64,000 bases of DNA from Streptococcus infantarius subsp. infantarius ATCC BAA-102 (GTDB taxonomy: Bacteria > Bacillota > Bacilli > Lactobacillales > Streptococcaceae): contig NZ_DS572687.1 in the NCBI RefSeq assembly GCF_000154985.1, forward strand, positions 1-64,000, given 5' to 3'. The position numbers and the translations under genes are program-made. Positions 52,901 to 63,925 of this stretch are shown piece by piece. How positions within the stretch are numbered: position 1 is the stretch's first letter; every line of letters begins with the position of its first letter. Under the pieces are notes generated by a model, which worked only from the letters and a program-made list of their open reading frames with translations, had not been told where the DNA came from and did not search any database.

Positions 52901-55228
52901 TTAATTTCCTGTTTTTGGTTGTCTGTAAATGATAAGTCCAAATATCATGAAAGCAACAAGGAATGCTGAAAGAACACCGACTTGTGTACCAATTGAACCT
53001 GTCATCGAAATGGTTTGACGTAAACCTGTTACAATGTAAGTCATTGGCATATATGGGTGAACAACTTGGAAGAACTTAGGACTAAGCTCGATTGGATATG
53101 AACCACCTGCAGAACCGACTTGAAGTAATAACATAACAAGCGAAAGGAATGAACCGTAACGATTATCCCAACCAACTAGAGCCGTTACAAGAGCCATTAA
53201 TGTCCAACCACCTAAGATGATAAGGAAGATTGTTCTCCATTCATAGTTGGCCTCAAATCCAAGGAATTGAATAGCACCATACAATACTAATGAACCAACA
53301 GTTGAAATCAATCCATTAATAAAGAGTTTTTGTTTGGCCCATTCAAAACGATTTTTCACTGGGCGTCCTGACAATGAGCTGGCAAAGATAACGTTCGTTG
53401 AAAGGGCAACTACCATAAGTGATACCGCAATCATGTAAGGTGCCATACCAATACCATTTACTTTCACGTTATCATTGTCTGTTTCTTTTGTTGATACAGG
53501 ATTGGAAACCAACTTGGCGTTCTTATTTGTTACAGAAACAAGTGATAATTGCTTACTTGCATCTGTAAGTGAAGAGGACAATGTTGAAAGACCGCTTGTC
53601 AAGGTTGTCAAGCCACTTGTCAATGTGCCACTGCCAGCAGCTAACTGACTTGAACCAGAAGCTAATGCTTCTGCACCAGATTGCAATTGAGAAGCACCAC
53701 TTGTTAGCTGAGTATTATTAGCAACCAATTGGTTAGCACCAGAAGCGATTTGCGAGACAGCGTTTGTATAGGTTGTTGCCCCTGTCAACAATTCATTTGC
53801 ACCACTACTTAATTTTGTGTTAAGCGTTGAGACTCCTGAAGCGATTTGACTACTTCCAGGAACAAGTTGTGTAGTGGTAACTGTATTAACCTTAGTTAAA
53901 CCAGCAGATAATTTTGTTAAAGCTGCAACAGATCCAGGTAAAGCAATATTTGATTGGCTTGCAATTTGTGAAACTCCCGCCTGCAATTCGGTTACCTTAC
54001 TTGATAAAGGTGATAACGCTGTTAAAGAAGCCTTCATTGTTTGAACATCTGTTAAAATTTGCTGTGCTTGTTGACTAACACTGTTTCCTGAAGTATTTAA
54101 TGCATTAACCAGTTCAGCCTGCTGACTTGCATCTAAACTTTGGTAAGCAGCTGTTGCTTGAATAGCAGCTAATCTGTCTGAACTATCCTTTTCTTCTGCC
54201 TTCAAAATTCCCTGAGCTTGTGAAGCAATATCACTTAAAACAGTCGAAATTTGTGTGATACCAACATTAGTAGAAATCTCAGAAACTGAAGCATTTAATT
54301 GTTGAATTCCAGCATTTAATTGAGGTAAACCTGAAATTAATGACTGAATATTTGCAGATTCTTCTGCTGAAAGTGTTGTAGAGGTTGCCAGTTGCTGTAA
54401 ACCATCTGTTAAACTATTAGCCCCATCAACTAGTCGTTGTACTTGTGTAGAACTTTCTTTTAGCTGAGCGATACCACTGATAAGAGCCACTGAGTTACTA
54501 TTTAATTCATTTGCACCACTCGCCAAAGTGGATACTCCATTTGTATAAGTTGTCAAGCCGCTTGAAAGTGTTGCTGTTCCGTCTGCTAAAGTTTGGCTGC
54601 CTGATGCTGCTGTGTTGAGATTATCTGTAATGGTTTGACTACCAGATTCAAGCTGTTGGCTTCCCGAGAGCAATTCATTGCCACCGTCACTTGCTTCTTG
54701 TAAACCATCTTGTAAACTAGACATGCTCTTGAATACAGCTTTTGTATAAGTTTCTGTGATATTTTCAGAAACAGTATCTTTAAGCTTGGTCATCGCAGAT
54801 TCGCTCATTTTAGAAGCGACAAAGCTACGTCCAGCTGTTGTTTGATACTTAATGTTTAATTTCTTCGGATTATCCGTTAATAAGCTAGAGGCTTTCTCTG
54901 ACAAATCTTCTGGTAATGTGATAACCATGTAGTAATCGCCATCCTTTAAACCTTTATCAGCTTTTTTCTGGCTGACAAAGTGATAATCAAGGGCTTTATT
55001 TTTAGACATACTGTCTACCATGTCATCACCGATTGTCAATGTTTTATCATTTAGCGTTGCTGACTTATCCTCGTTAACAACTGCCACTGGCAAATTCTCT
55101 ACATTCCCATAAGGGTCCCACATAGAGCCTAAGAATGACAAGTTATAAAGAGCTGGAATAAGCGCAACCCCAATCATTGTTACCCAAAGTTTGGGACTTT
55201 TAATAAGTGCTTTTAATTCTTCTAACAT
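52901..55228 (-). CDS. YhgE/Pip family ABC-2-like membrane protein
   Basis: 775 residues from ATG at 55228 (AGGAG upstream). One membrane helix at about 14-34, a very long extracellular region (about 35-560) with many degenerate heptad-like repeats of the form L-x-S-G-x-x-x-L-x-x-G (typical of YhgE/Pip phage-infection-protein homologues), and five membrane helices at the C-terminus. Such proteins are exporter-like; the Lactococcus member Pip is a phage receptor, and related ones secrete toxins or lipids. The repeats make alignment slip-prone. Divergent from, and probably repressed by, the TetR gene at 55360. Confidence 0.88.
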   Translation of the reverse strand: MLEELKALIKSPKLWVTMIGVALIPALYNLSFLGSMWDPYGNVENLPVAVVNEDKSATLNDKTLTIGDDMVDSMSKNKALDYHFVSQKKADKGLKDGDYYMVITLPEDLSEKASSLLTDNPKKLNIKYQTTAGRSFVASKMSESAMTKLKDTVSENITETYTKAVFKSMSSLQDGLQEASDGGNELLSGSQQLESGSQTITDNLNTAASGSQTLADGTATLSSGLTTYTNGVSTLASGANELNSNSVALISGIAQLKESSTQVQRLVDGANSLTDGLQQLATSTTLSAEESANIQSLISGLPQLNAGIQQLNASVSEISTNVGITQISTVLSDIASQAQGILKAEEKDSSDRLAAIQATAAYQSLDASQQAELVNALNTSGNSVSQQAQQILTDVQTMKASLTALSPLSSKVTELQAGVSQIASQSNIALPGSVAALTKLSAGLTKVNTVTTTQLVPGSSQIASGVSTLNTKLSSGANELLTGATTYTNAVSQIASGANQLVANNTQLTSGASQLQSGAEALASGSSQLAAGSGTLTSGLTTLTSGLSTLSSSLTDASKQLSLVSVTNKNAKLVSNPVSTKETDNDNVKVNGIGMAPYMIAVSLMVVALSTNVIFASSLSGRPVKNRFEWAKQKLFINGLISTVGSLVLYGAIQFLGFEANYEWRTIFLIILGGWTLMALVTALVGWDNRYGSFLSLVMLLLQVGSAGGSYPIELSPKFFQVVHPYMPMTYIVTGLRQTISMTGSIGTQVGVLSAFLVAFMIFGLIIYRQPKTGN

Positions 55229-55241
55229 ATTTTCTCCTAAT

Positions 55242-55337
55242 TTAGACACACTGTTCAAAAATTATGATAAAATATATTATACAAGGATATGAAATAATTT
55301 CAAGACAAAAGAAGGAGATTTTGGACACTCTGTCTAA
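55242..55337. promoter_or_regulatory. Two palindromic operators between yhgE-like and tetR genes
   Basis: Consensus TTNGACA-N3-TGTCNAA: TTGGACACTCTGTCTAA at 55321-55337 matches both arms, and TTAGACACACTGTTCAA at 55242-55258 matches with two changes. They flank the two divergent promoters (-10-like ATTATG/TATTAT). This is the expected layout for a TetR repressor of both genes. Confidence 0.6.
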
Positions 55338-55359
55338 AAGTGTTCAAAAGAAATTGTTT

Positions 55360-55896
55360 ATGGCACATGACAACCGCAAAGCAAACACTAAGAGGGCTAT
55401 TCAAGAAGCTATGGTTAGCCTCCTAAAAACAGAAAGTTTTGATGATATTACAACGATTAAGTTGGCTAAAGAAGCTGGTATTAGCCGTTCTAGCTTCTAC
55501 ACTCATTACAAGGATAAATTTGAGTTGATTGATTCTTGCCAACAAACGCTCTTTAATCAGGTTGAATACATTTTTGAAAAGCACGAAGATAATAAAGCTC
55601 AAGCCTTTTTAGAAATTTTTGAATTTCTAAAACGTGAGCAGCTCTTATCTGCCTTGATTTCAGCTAACGGAACTCGTGAATTCCAAGCTTTTATCACTAA
55701 TAAAGTACGTATTTTCATTAATACTGATTTACAAGACCGTTTTGGCCGTGATGAATTAAGTCCTGTTGAGAGAGAATACAGCAGTATTTACTTCGCCTAT
55801 GCCTTTTTCGGCCTTTGCCAATCCTGGATTGCTAAAGGTAAAAAAGAATCACCATGCCAAATGACTAATCTCATCCTGAAACTTTTGCCGCTTTAA
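55360..55896 (+). CDS. TetR/AcrR family regulator of yhgE-like gene
   Basis: 178 residues from ATG at 55360 (MAHDNRKANTKRAIQEAMVS), where the helix-turn-helix begins (DDITTIKLAKEAGISRSSFYTHYKDKFELID, given here in part). The frame is open to 55264, but the upstream part covers promoter and operator; a TTG at 55321 with GAAGGAG four bases before it is an alternative start. The C-terminal part is the DUF-type ligand domain. Divergent to the YhgE/Pip gene, which it probably represses. Confidence 0.75.
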   Translation: MAHDNRKANTKRAIQEAMVSLLKTESFDDITTIKLAKEAGISRSSFYTHYKDKFELIDSCQQTLFNQVEYIFEKHEDNKAQAFLEIFEFLKREQLLSALISANGTREFQAFITNKVRIFINTDLQDRFGRDELSPVEREYSSIYFAYAFFGLCQSWIAKGKKESPCQMTNLILKLLPL

Positions 55897-55901
55897 CAGA
55901 A

Positions 55902-55924
55902 ACCACCATAAAGGTGGCTTTTTT
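55902..55924 (+). terminator. Terminator after tetR
   Basis: ACCACC and GGTGGC-type arms around ATAAA, followed by seven T residues. Confidence 0.75.
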
Positions 55925-55943
55925 ATATTCAATAAGAAAACAA

Positions 55944-55967
55944 AAAACCACGGAAAACCGTGGTTTT
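55944..55967 (-). terminator. Terminator after rpsD
   Basis: AAAACCACGG and CCGTGGTTTT around AAAA, with a T run on the minus strand, directly after rpsD. Confidence 0.85.
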
Positions 55968-55989
55968 AAATACTTCAATAAACAGTGAA

Positions 55990-56601
55990 TTAAAGCATTT
56001 TGTTGTAGTATTCAACGATAAGAGCTTCGTTGATTTCTGGGTTGATTTCGTCGCGTTCTGGAAGACGAGTCAATGAACCTTCAAGTTTTTCAGCGTCGAA
56101 TGATACGAATGCTGGACGCCCAAGAGTAGCTTCAACAGCTTCAAGGATAGCAGGTACTTTAGCTGATTTTTCGCGAACTGAGATAACTTGACCTGGAGTT
56201 ACGCGATATGAAGGGATATCAACACGTTTACCATCAACAAGGATGTGACCGTGGTTAACGAATTGACGAGCTTGACGACGAGTAGTTGCAAGACCTAGAC
56301 GGTAAACAACGTTGTCAAGACGACGTTCCAAAAGAACCATAAAGTTGAAACCAAGAGTTCCACCTTTAACTTTAGTAGCTTGTACGAACAAGTTACGGAA
56401 TTGTTTTTCACCTACACCGTAAGTGAAACGAAGTTTTTGTTTTTCAGCCAATTGCAAACCGTATTCAGAAAGTTTGCTACGGTTGTTAGGACCGTGTTGA
56501 CCTGGCACGTAGTTACGACGTGCTAATTCTTTACCTGAACCTGTAAGAGACAAGCCAAGGCGACGAGATTGTTTCCATGATGGACCTGTATAACGTGACA
56601 T
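55990..56601 (-). CDS. rpsD: 30S ribosomal protein S4
   Basis: 203 residues starting [20 protein letters not shown], with the S4 RNA-binding domain ([40 protein letters not shown]). Primary 16S rRNA-binding protein. No zinc-binding cysteines, the usual form in streptococci. The upstream 250 bases have several hairpins, and S4 autoregulates its own gene in Firmicutes through a leader, but I could not match the leader structure by eye. Confidence 0.98.
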   Translation of the reverse strand: MSRYTGPSWKQSRRLGLSLTGSGKELARRNYVPGQHGPNNRSKLSEYGLQLAEKQKLRFTYGVGEKQFRNLFVQATKVKGGTLGFNFMVLLERRLDNVVYRLGLATTRRQARQFVNHGHILVDGKRVDIPSYRVTPGQVISVREKSAKVPAILEAVEATLGRPAFVSFDAEKLEGSLTRLPERDEINPEINEALIVEYYNKML

Positions 56602-56857
56602 TTAAAATGTCCTCCTATAAAATAAAAATTTTGTAGGAAATAACAATTTAGAGAATCCTGATTCGTGCAGGTGACTTTCATCTAAACAGCCAAGATTACT
56701 TTTCCGACTTCTAGAAGCTTTTCTATAGAAAGAAAAACTATAGAAGAGCCAACTGTTGACGAGCTTCATACTCTCCCGCTATTATTTCACACGGAATTTA
56801 GTTTAACATAAAAAAAAGGCTCTGTAAAGCCTTTTGTATGTTAATTCTTAGATAAAA

Positions 56858-57130
56858 TTAATCAAAATAACGAATCAATGTTTTTTCAGTTAAAATGTCT
56901 GAATAAGTGTATGATTCAACGTATGAATTATTAATCGCACCTGGAACATCAGAGTTTTCATTGTATTCAACGATAAACAATGATGGGTAAACTTCAGTCA
57001 AACGACCAATTTTATTTTTTTCGCGTTTACGACCATTTTCGAGTGTCAATTCAACCAATTGACCTTCGTGGGCTTTAATATCTTCTTTGATTTTTTTCAT
57101 TTTTGCTACATCTGCAAATGCATCACTCAT
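56858..57130 (-). CDS. veg: Veg family protein
   Basis: 90 residues starting MSDAFADVAKMKKIKEDIKA, with the Veg signature VELTLENGRKREKNKIGRLT and VYPSLFIVEYN. In Bacillus Veg stimulates biofilm formation; its role in streptococci is unclear. Conserved next to dnaB in streptococci. Confidence 0.94.
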   Translation of the reverse strand: MSDAFADVAKMKKIKEDIKAHEGQLVELTLENGRKREKNKIGRLTEVYPSLFIVEYNENSDVPGAINNSYVESYTYSDILTEKTLIRYFD

Positions 57131-57163
57131 CTTATCGTTTGCTCCTTATAAAAGTTTTTTTGC

Positions 57164-58525
57164 TTAACGCTCTTCAAATTGCGCAATACTAGAGAATTTA
57201 TTATATTCCTTTTGAAAGATTAATTTCACCGTTCCACGCGCACCTGAACGGTTTTTCTCTAAGATAACTTCAATCGTATTATCCTCAACAGCATCATCGC
57301 TTTCTTCACCTTCACGACGATAATAATCATCACGGTATAAGAAAGCTACAATATCCGCATCCTGCTCGATAGATCCAGATTCACGAATATCTGACAAAAC
57401 TGGTCGTTTATCTTGACGTTGTTCAACACCACGAGACAACTGACTCAAGGCAATAACAGGAACCTTCAATTCCTTAGCCAAAATCTTCAATTGACGAGAA
57501 ATATCAGAAACCTCTTGTTGACGGTTCTCAGGACGTATCCCTGTAATCAACTGAAGATAGTCAATTACAATCAAACCAAGACCACCTTCGACCTCTTGAG
57601 ACAACTTGCGGGCACGTGCACGAATTTCAGTAATCTTGATACCAGGCGTATCGTCAATATAGATTGGTGCATCAGCCAAAGCTCCCTGAGCAATGGTAAT
57701 GTTATTCCATTCTTGATCGGTTAGCTGACCAGTTCTAAGGTTGTGAGAATCAACCATCCCTTCAGCAGCCAACATACGGTCAACCAAACTTTCAGCACCC
57801 ATTTCCAGAGAGAAGATAGCTACAGGTCTATTTTGCTTAGTCCCAACATTTTGAGCAATGTTCAAAGCAAAGGCTGTTTTCCCGACGGCTGGACGGGCAG
57901 CTAGAATAACTAACTGATCTGGATGTAAACCTGTCGTAATCTTATCCAAATCACGAAATCCTGTTGGTAAACCAGTAACATCACTCGTTTGACGTGAACG
58001 AATTTCCAAGTTTTCGTAGTTAACTTTCAAGACATCCGAAATCTTACGGAAACCACTACGGTTGCTGTGCTCATTAATTTCAATAAGTGCTTTTTCAGCC
58101 CCCGCAATGACATCTTCTGAATCAGTTGCCCCTTCATAAGCAAGGTTTACAGTCTCTGTCAACCTAGAGATGATATTACGCAACATTGCTTTTTCAGCAA
58201 CAATCTTAGCATAATATTCAGCATTGGCACTTGTCGGTACACTGTTGACCAATTCAACAATATAAGACAAACCACCAATATTTTGTAAGTCTCCTTGGTC
58301 ATCAAGAATCGTTCTTACAGTCGTTGCATCGATAGCCTCATTACGATCACTCAAAGTAATCATAGCTTTAAAAATTACGCGGTGCGAGTATTTGTAAAAG
58401 TCATCTGGGCTAACAAATTCACGAACAGTAATGAGTTTATCTGGCGAGATAAAAATAGAACCTAAGACAGATTGCTCTGCTAATAAATCCTGTGGCTGAA
58501 CTCTCAATTCTGGCTCTTCTGCCAA
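57164..58525 (-). CDS. dnaB: Replicative DNA helicase
   Basis: 453 residues from a TTG start at 58525 (MAEEPELRVQPQDLLAEQSV), chosen because a near-perfect GGGGAGGTG lies seven bases before it; the frame opens further up at 58552. The N-terminal DnaB domain is followed by the RecA-like ATPase with Walker A AARPAVGKTAF and the LSQLSRGVEQRQDKRPVLSD motifs. It unwinds DNA at the fork. Located with rplI and gdpP as in other streptococci. Confidence 0.97.
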   Translation of the reverse strand: MAEEPELRVQPQDLLAEQSVLGSIFISPDKLITVREFVSPDDFYKYSHRVIFKAMITLSDRNEAIDATTVRTILDDQGDLQNIGGLSYIVELVNSVPTSANAEYYAKIVAEKAMLRNIISRLTETVNLAYEGATDSEDVIAGAEKALIEINEHSNRSGFRKISDVLKVNYENLEIRSRQTSDVTGLPTGFRDLDKITTGLHPDQLVILAARPAVGKTAFALNIAQNVGTKQNRPVAIFSLEMGAESLVDRMLAAEGMVDSHNLRTGQLTDQEWNNITIAQGALADAPIYIDDTPGIKITEIRARARKLSQEVEGGLGLIVIDYLQLITGIRPENRQQEVSDISRQLKILAKELKVPVIALSQLSRGVEQRQDKRPVLSDIRESGSIEQDADIVAFLYRDDYYRREGEESDDAVEDNTIEVILEKNRSGARGTVKLIFQKEYNKFSSIAQFEER

Positions 58526-58558
58526 TTTTTTCACCTCCCCTAATAAGCTCAAATATTA

Positions 58559-59011
58559 TTATGCTTCTTTAATATTTAATTTGATTTCAGCAGTAACTTC
58601 TTTATGTAATTTCACAGGTACTTCAACAGAACCAATTGCACGAATTGGATGATCCAAATTAATCGCGCGTTTGTTGATTTTTAGACCAAATTGTTTTGAT
58701 AATTCTTCAACAATTTTCTTAGCAGTAATTGAACCAAATGTACGTCCATCAGGTCCAACTTTTTCAGTAAACTTAACAACAGTTTCTTCTTTTTCAAGCT
58801 CAGCTTTAAGAGCTTTAGCTTCAGCCAAGACTTCAGCTTGAGCTTTTTCTTCTGATTTTTGTTTACCTTTTAGTTCACCAATCGCTTGGTTAGTAGCTTC
58901 TTTTGCAAGATTTTTCTTAATCAAAAAGTTTTGAGCATATCCTGTTGGAACTTCTTTGATTTCGCCTTTTTTACCTTTTCCTTTAACATCTGCTAGAAAA
59001 ATTACTTTCAT
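58559..59011 (-). CDS. rplI: 50S ribosomal protein L9
   Basis: 150 residues starting [20 protein letters not shown], the typical L9 N-terminal domain, with a long central helix and C-terminal domain. It overlaps the gdpP stop by 4 bases and precedes dnaB. Confidence 0.98.
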   Translation of the reverse strand: MKVIFLADVKGKGKKGEIKEVPTGYAQNFLIKKNLAKEATNQAIGELKGKQKSEEKAQAEVLAEAKALKAELEKEETVVKFTEKVGPDGRTFGSITAKKIVEELSKQFGLKINKRAINLDHPIRAIGSVEVPVKLHKEVTAEIKLNIKEA

Positions 59012-60987
59012 CTCTCTGCCTCCATATTTTCTCTTAAATCATTTTCAATCACATCAAGTAAAGCACTCTCTGCTTGGCTCACTGACATATTTTCCAACTG
59101 ACATGCAGCTAGGGTAAAGTGACCACCACCACCGAGTTCTTCCATCATGCGCTGAACATTAATCTTACTACGACTACGCGCTGAAATAGCAACTTTATTT
59201 GGAGCAACTTGCACCAAAACAAATGTCGCCTCAATACCAGCTAAAGATAGCATGGTATCAGCCGCCTTACTAGCAACCACTTTACTATAATTGACACCAT
59301 CACGCCCGCTAGCAATGATAATGTTATCGTAAATTTTTCGGCCTCTAAGGATTAATTCATTAACCAATCGATATTCCTCAAAATCCGTTTGAGAAATATT
59401 TTGAATTTCAATACTATCACTTCCGTGAGCTCGAAGATAACTTGCAACATCAAATGTTCGACTTGTAACGCTTGCTGAGAAATTCTTTGTATCAAGCATA
59501 ATACCTGCCATCAAGACACTCGCTTGAATTTTACTCAAACGCTTCTTAGCATTCTGGAATTGAATCAATTCTGTAACTAACTCACTAGCACTGCTTGCTC
59601 CACTTTCAATGAAAGTGAGAACAGCATTTTCTGGGAAGTTCTCATCACGACGATGATGGTCTACAACAATCACATCTGTAAACTTATTGTAAAGCTTTTG
59701 CGATAAGGTCAAATCAATCTTAGAATGATCGACCATAATTAACAATGAGCGTTCTGTCATCATTGACATCGCCTGCTTAATAGTAATAAGTCGTGTCTTA
59801 GCATCTTCTTGCAATCTTTTAACAGCACGCGTAATATCAGGACTCATCTCATCTGGATTGTATACAACATAAGATTCTTTGTTGATATTACTTGCGAAAA
59901 ATTGCATCCCTACAGCTGAACCAAGAGCATCCATATCAATATTACGGTGACCAACCACAAAGACACGGTCAACACCTTTGATATGGTCTGAGATAGCTGT
60001 CATCATGGCACGTGTACGCGTACGTGTACGCTTGACGGTAGATACTGAGCCACCACCAAAATATAATGGTTTCTTATGCTCGTCGTTTTCACAAATAACA
60101 ACCTGATCACCACCACGAACAAGTGCTGTATTCAAATTCTGCAAAGCTACTTGTCCAATTTGTTGGTGATTGTCATCACCATAAGAAATACCCATACTAA
60201 GCGTTAATGGCAAATTATGTTCTTCTTTAGCTTGTTTTCGAAAAGCTTCCAAAACATCAAATTTATCGTCAATCAAACTACTCAACACAGCATAATCTGT
60301 AAAAAAGTAGAAACGGTCCATGTTGACACGACGATAAAAAATATTTTTTGACTTTGTAAAATTCGAAATAAAGTTGGCGATGAAGCTATTGATTTGTGAA
60401 ATCTCAGCGTCTGATAAATCATCTGTCACATCATCATAGTTGTCGATGGAAATAATCCCAATAACTGGACGTAAAAAGGCCGCATCCCCCAACTGACGAT
60501 TTCCCATAGATGTATCAAAGAAATAGAAAATCCCAGTTGAAGAATCGATGTAAGATGAGTACTTATTGCCATTTAACTCAAATGTCTGAGTGGCGTCCCC
60601 TTCTCGCTTAGCCCCAATAATTCTACGAATGACATCATCCTCAAACTCTCCTTCTTCACTAGTGAAAATGAGCTCTGCGTATGGATTGAACCATTCTACC
60701 TCATTTGTTTCTTGATCAAACTGAACAACCCCTACTGGCATTTGTTCCAACAAGTGTTTTAAACCAACTTCTGTTTGGTTGTTTAATAATTCAATTTGTT
60801 CAAGTTCCGATAACTCGTAATTTTCTTTTTGGTAGTAAAGCAAAGCTACAAGTAAAGAAAGCGCTAAAAAGATTGCAGCTAAAATAGCTGACTCCGTCTG
60901 AAAAAGTTTGACACAGATAGCCAAGATGCCAAATAAAATAAGGCCAATCATGACTAAGTGGATAGTTGCAAATCGAAATCTTTTCAT
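59008..60987 (-). CDS. gdpP: Cyclic-di-AMP phosphodiesterase GdpP (PdeA)
   Basis: 659 residues. Two N-terminal membrane helices, a PAS-like domain (about 85-150), a degenerate GGDEF domain, and a C-terminal DHH/DHHA1 phosphodiesterase with [23 protein letters not shown] and [12 protein letters not shown]. It hydrolyses c-di-AMP, controlling osmotic and cell-wall homeostasis; mutations raise c-di-AMP and beta-lactam tolerance. All catalytic motifs appear intact. Followed with 4-base overlap by rplI and dnaB. Confidence 0.97.
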   Translation of the reverse strand: MKRFRFATIHLVMIGLILFGILAICVKLFQTESAILAAIFLALSLLVALLYYQKENYELSELEQIELLNNQTEVGLKHLLEQMPVGVVQFDQETNEVEWFNPYAELIFTSEEGEFEDDVIRRIIGAKREGDATQTFELNGNKYSSYIDSSTGIFYFFDTSMGNRQLGDAAFLRPVIGIISIDNYDDVTDDLSDAEISQINSFIANFISNFTKSKNIFYRRVNMDRFYFFTDYAVLSSLIDDKFDVLEAFRKQAKEEHNLPLTLSMGISYGDDNHQQIGQVALQNLNTALVRGGDQVVICENDEHKKPLYFGGGSVSTVKRTRTRTRAMMTAISDHIKGVDRVFVVGHRNIDMDALGSAVGMQFFASNINKESYVVYNPDEMSPDITRAVKRLQEDAKTRLITIKQAMSMMTERSLLIMVDHSKIDLTLSQKLYNKFTDVIVVDHHRRDENFPENAVLTFIESGASSASELVTELIQFQNAKKRLSKIQASVLMAGIMLDTKNFSASVTSRTFDVASYLRAHGSDSIEIQNISQTDFEEYRLVNELILRGRKIYDNIIIASGRDGVNYSKVVASKAADTMLSLAGIEATFVLVQVAPNKVAISARSRSKINVQRMMEELGGGGHFTLAACQLENMSVSQAESALLDVIENDLRENMEAER

Positions 60988-61040
60988 TGGTTAACCTCTT
61001 AGCTTATAATTATACCATAAAATAGGCTTAATTTATAGTA

Positions 61041-61080
61041 GGAAAGCAGAAAAGCAACCCCAGTTAATAAGGGTTGCTTT
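61041..61080 (-). terminator. Terminator after mnmG
   Basis: AAGCAACCC and GGGTTGCTT arms with T run on the minus strand, right after the mnmG stop. Confidence 0.85.
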
Positions 61081-61102
61081 CTTGTTTTAATGATACTTAA
61101 TC

Positions 61103-63001
61103 TTATTGGTTACGATGGTGGTTTTGTTTACCTTCCAAGTAAACCATCAAGATAGAAATATCAGCTGGGTTAACCCCTGAAATACGGCTTGCTTGTCCGA
61201 TAGTTTCAGGATTAATTTTCTTGAATTTTTGACGAGCTTCTGTCGCAATAGAATCGATATCATCCCAGTCAATATTAGCAGGGATGCGTTTTTCTTCCAT
61301 GCGTTTCATTTTAGCCACTTGATCAAGTGCTTTGTTGATGTAACCTTCGTATTTGATTTCAGTTTCCAAAAGTTCAACTACTTTGCTATCCAGTTTTTCT
61401 TCCGCAGGACCGACAAAACTTGTTGCAATTTCATAATTGATTTCTGGACGACGCATGAATTCTTTAGCTGTCAAGGCGTCTGTCAATGGTTTGAAACCAA
61501 GTGCTTCAATACGTGCATTAGTTTCCTTGATAGGCTTGATTTTAAGACTTGACAGTCTTGTCAACTCCTTGTCAAATTGACGTTTACGGTTCAAGTAACG
61601 TTCATAGCGTTCTTCATCAACCAAACCAACACGGTGACCAATTTCAGTCAAACGCATATCAGCATTATCATGACGCAAAATCAAACGATATTCTGCACGA
61701 CTTGTCAACAAACGATAAGGTTCCAAAGTTCCTTTTGTTACCAAGTCATCAATCATAACACCAATGTAAGCATCACTACGTTTTAGAATCATTTCTGGTT
61801 TACCTTGAACTTTAAGAGCGGCATTGATACCAGCAACAATCCCTTGTCCTGCAGCTTCTTCATAACCTGAAGTACCATTAGTTTGACCTGCGGTAAAAAG
61901 TCCAGAAATTTTCTTAGTTTCAAGTGTTGCACGCAATTGGTGTGGCAAAACGATATCATACTCAATCGCATAACCTGTACGCATCATTTCAGCATTTTCA
62001 AGCCCTTTAATTGAGTGAACCAATTCTTTTTGAACATCCTCAGGAAGACTTGTTGACAATCCTTGAATGTACACTTCTTCAGTTTCACGTCCTTCTGGTT
62101 CTAGGAAAAGTTGGTGACGTTCTTTATCTGCAAAACGAACAATTTTATCTTCGATAGATGGGCAATAACGAGGACCGACACCTTTAACAATACCTGAGAA
62201 CATTGGGGCACGATAAAGGTTTTTATTGATAATATCGTGGCTTGTTTGGTTAGTATATGTCAACCAGCAAGGAATTTGATCTTTGAGATAATCTTCATCA
62301 TTTGACATGAATGAGAAATGATTTGGTTTTTCATCACCTGGTTGAATTTCTGTTTCGTCATAATTGATAGAACTTGCTTTAACGCGTGGTGGTGTTCCTG
62401 TTTTGAATCGACCAATTTCAAGACCAAGTTCTTTTAAGTTATCAGCAAGTCCGATAGAAGCCAAGCTGTTATTAGGACCAGATGAATATTTGAGTTCTCC
62501 TAAAATGATTTCTCCACGAAGAGCTGTACCAGTTGTGATAACGACAGCTTTAGCTGAAAATTTTTGATTAGTAGCTGTGCGAACACCAACAACTTTTCCA
62601 TCTTCAACTAAAACTTCTTCAATCATTGACTGACGTAATGTCAAATTCTCTTGCTGTTCAACAGTATGCTTCATTGTACGAGAGTAAAGCGCCTTATCAG
62701 CTTGTGCACGAAGAGCACGTACAGCAGGACCTTTACCAGTATTAAGCATTTTCATTTGGATGTAAGTCTTGTCAATGTTCTTACCCATTTCTCCACCAAG
62801 AGCATCGATTTCACGAACGACGATACCTTTGGCAGAACCTCCGATAGCAGGGTTACATGGCATAAAGGATAACATTTCCAAATTGATTGTTGCGAGCATT
62901 GTTTTACAACCCATACGAGCTGCAGCTAAACTAGCTTCTACACCAGCATGCCCAGCACCAACAACAATTACATCATAATTTTCAGCAAATTCATGTGTCA
63001 T
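61103..63001 (-). CDS. mnmG: tRNA uridine modification enzyme MnmG
   Basis: 632 residues. FAD-binding N-terminus [20 protein letters not shown], then the GidA motifs [20 protein letters not shown], and the [16 protein letters not shown] segment. With MnmE it installs carboxymethylaminomethyl-uridine at tRNA wobble positions. Length normal. Upstream 220 bases are A+T-rich with a small GTGCG...CGCAC hairpin, probably the terminator of the neighbouring sugar-phosphate isomerase gene. Confidence 0.98.
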   Translation of the reverse strand: MTHEFAENYDVIVVGAGHAGVEASLAAARMGCKTMLATINLEMLSFMPCNPAIGGSAKGIVVREIDALGGEMGKNIDKTYIQMKMLNTGKGPAVRALRAQADKALYSRTMKHTVEQQENLTLRQSMIEEVLVEDGKVVGVRTATNQKFSAKAVVITTGTALRGEIILGELKYSSGPNNSLASIGLADNLKELGLEIGRFKTGTPPRVKASSINYDETEIQPGDEKPNHFSFMSNDEDYLKDQIPCWLTYTNQTSHDIINKNLYRAPMFSGIVKGVGPRYCPSIEDKIVRFADKERHQLFLEPEGRETEEVYIQGLSTSLPEDVQKELVHSIKGLENAEMMRTGYAIEYDIVLPHQLRATLETKKISGLFTAGQTNGTSGYEEAAGQGIVAGINAALKVQGKPEMILKRSDAYIGVMIDDLVTKGTLEPYRLLTSRAEYRLILRHDNADMRLTEIGHRVGLVDEERYERYLNRKRQFDKELTRLSSLKIKPIKETNARIEALGFKPLTDALTAKEFMRRPEINYEIATSFVGPAEEKLDSKVVELLETEIKYEGYINKALDQVAKMKRMEEKRIPANIDWDDIDSIATEARQKFKKINPETIGQASRISGVNPADISILMVYLEGKQNHHRNQ

Positions 63002-63144
63002 GATTCAATTACAATATCAAGTAAACCTTTGCCATTCTTTTTATCAAATTAAAATAATCAAAAGATTAGCTAAGCTACTCAAAGCATTCCTTTCCAAATA
63101 TAAAATACGATTAGTAAAACAAAAAAACGATCAAAACCCTCGAA

Positions 63145-63170
63145 AACTGTGCGACAAAAACGCACAATTC
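63145..63170 (-). terminator. Possible terminator after rpiB-family pseudogene
   Basis: TGTGCG and CGCACA pair around a T-rich loop on the minus strand; a T run follows only about 20 bases later, so the terminator strength is doubtful. Confidence 0.4.
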
Positions 63171-63222
63171 TCATGAGCTTTGACCATCATGATTATTGTT
63201 ATGATTATTGTATCAAATTAAG

Positions 63223-63861
63223 TTAAATTGTCAATTTAATCGCCGATAATTTTTCGAGCAATAGTTGATTTTTCCCATTAGTCATAAGATAGTTATAAAA
63301 ACTTTCTCGACATAAGATTTTTCGGAGAAGGTTTTGATCGAGTTGATCTAGGATATCACTAAAAGAGCGTTTGGTGATAGTCGCTAACTTAACCAAGTTG
63401 TCAGCGTCTTGCCGTTTACGTTTAGCTTCTTCTTTTGGATATCCACAACCGAACTCATCTTCAAATAACTTATCTAGAGTGTACTGTAAATTTAGCTCAC
63501 CTGACCACCCAAAATTTAAGCCTAATGGCAAAGAAACAACATTGCCATTATTAATACGACCAAAAAGATAAGCATCTTGTGGTGTTTGAATAAAGCCACA
63601 ACACAAGCCAGGTAAACTATTACAAGCAAGCATCATCCCTTGACCAGATGAACAACCAGTCACCACAAAATCTAGACTTTGTGTTTCAATCAACAAGCTT
63701 ACCATAACAGCCACTTCAACATATGAAAAGTTTGCTGCTTTATTTGGGAACATTCCAAAGTTAACAACTTCGTGTAGTCACTTTACAGCTTTCTGCACTG
63801 ATTGAAACAAGAGGTCATTTATATCTGACCTTGTACTCGCTTGAATAACTCCCACTCTCAT
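63223..63861 (-). pseudogene. RpiB/LacA/LacB family isomerase, early TGA
   Basis: ATG at 63861 with AGGAG upstream starts MRVGVIQASTRSDINDLLFQ, meets TGA at 63778-63780 (codon 28), and the same frame then continues LHEVVNFGMFPNKAANFSYV to the end at 63223. The whole is about 212 codons, the length of the RpiB/LacA/LacB-like sugar-phosphate isomerase found with uronate (hyaluronan-derived) sugar genes in streptococci. Family segments are DFVVTGCSSGQGMMLACNSL, NNGNVVSLPLG and FGWSGELNLQYTLDKLFEDE. Restart at the ATG at 63753 would give a shortened protein lacking the N-terminal strand, so it is probably inactive. Confidence 0.75.
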
Positions 63862-63925
63862 AAGATAATCTCCTAGCATCATTCCCAAAAGTAAACCTGT
63901 CAACTTATCTTTACACCTTTGTCAA

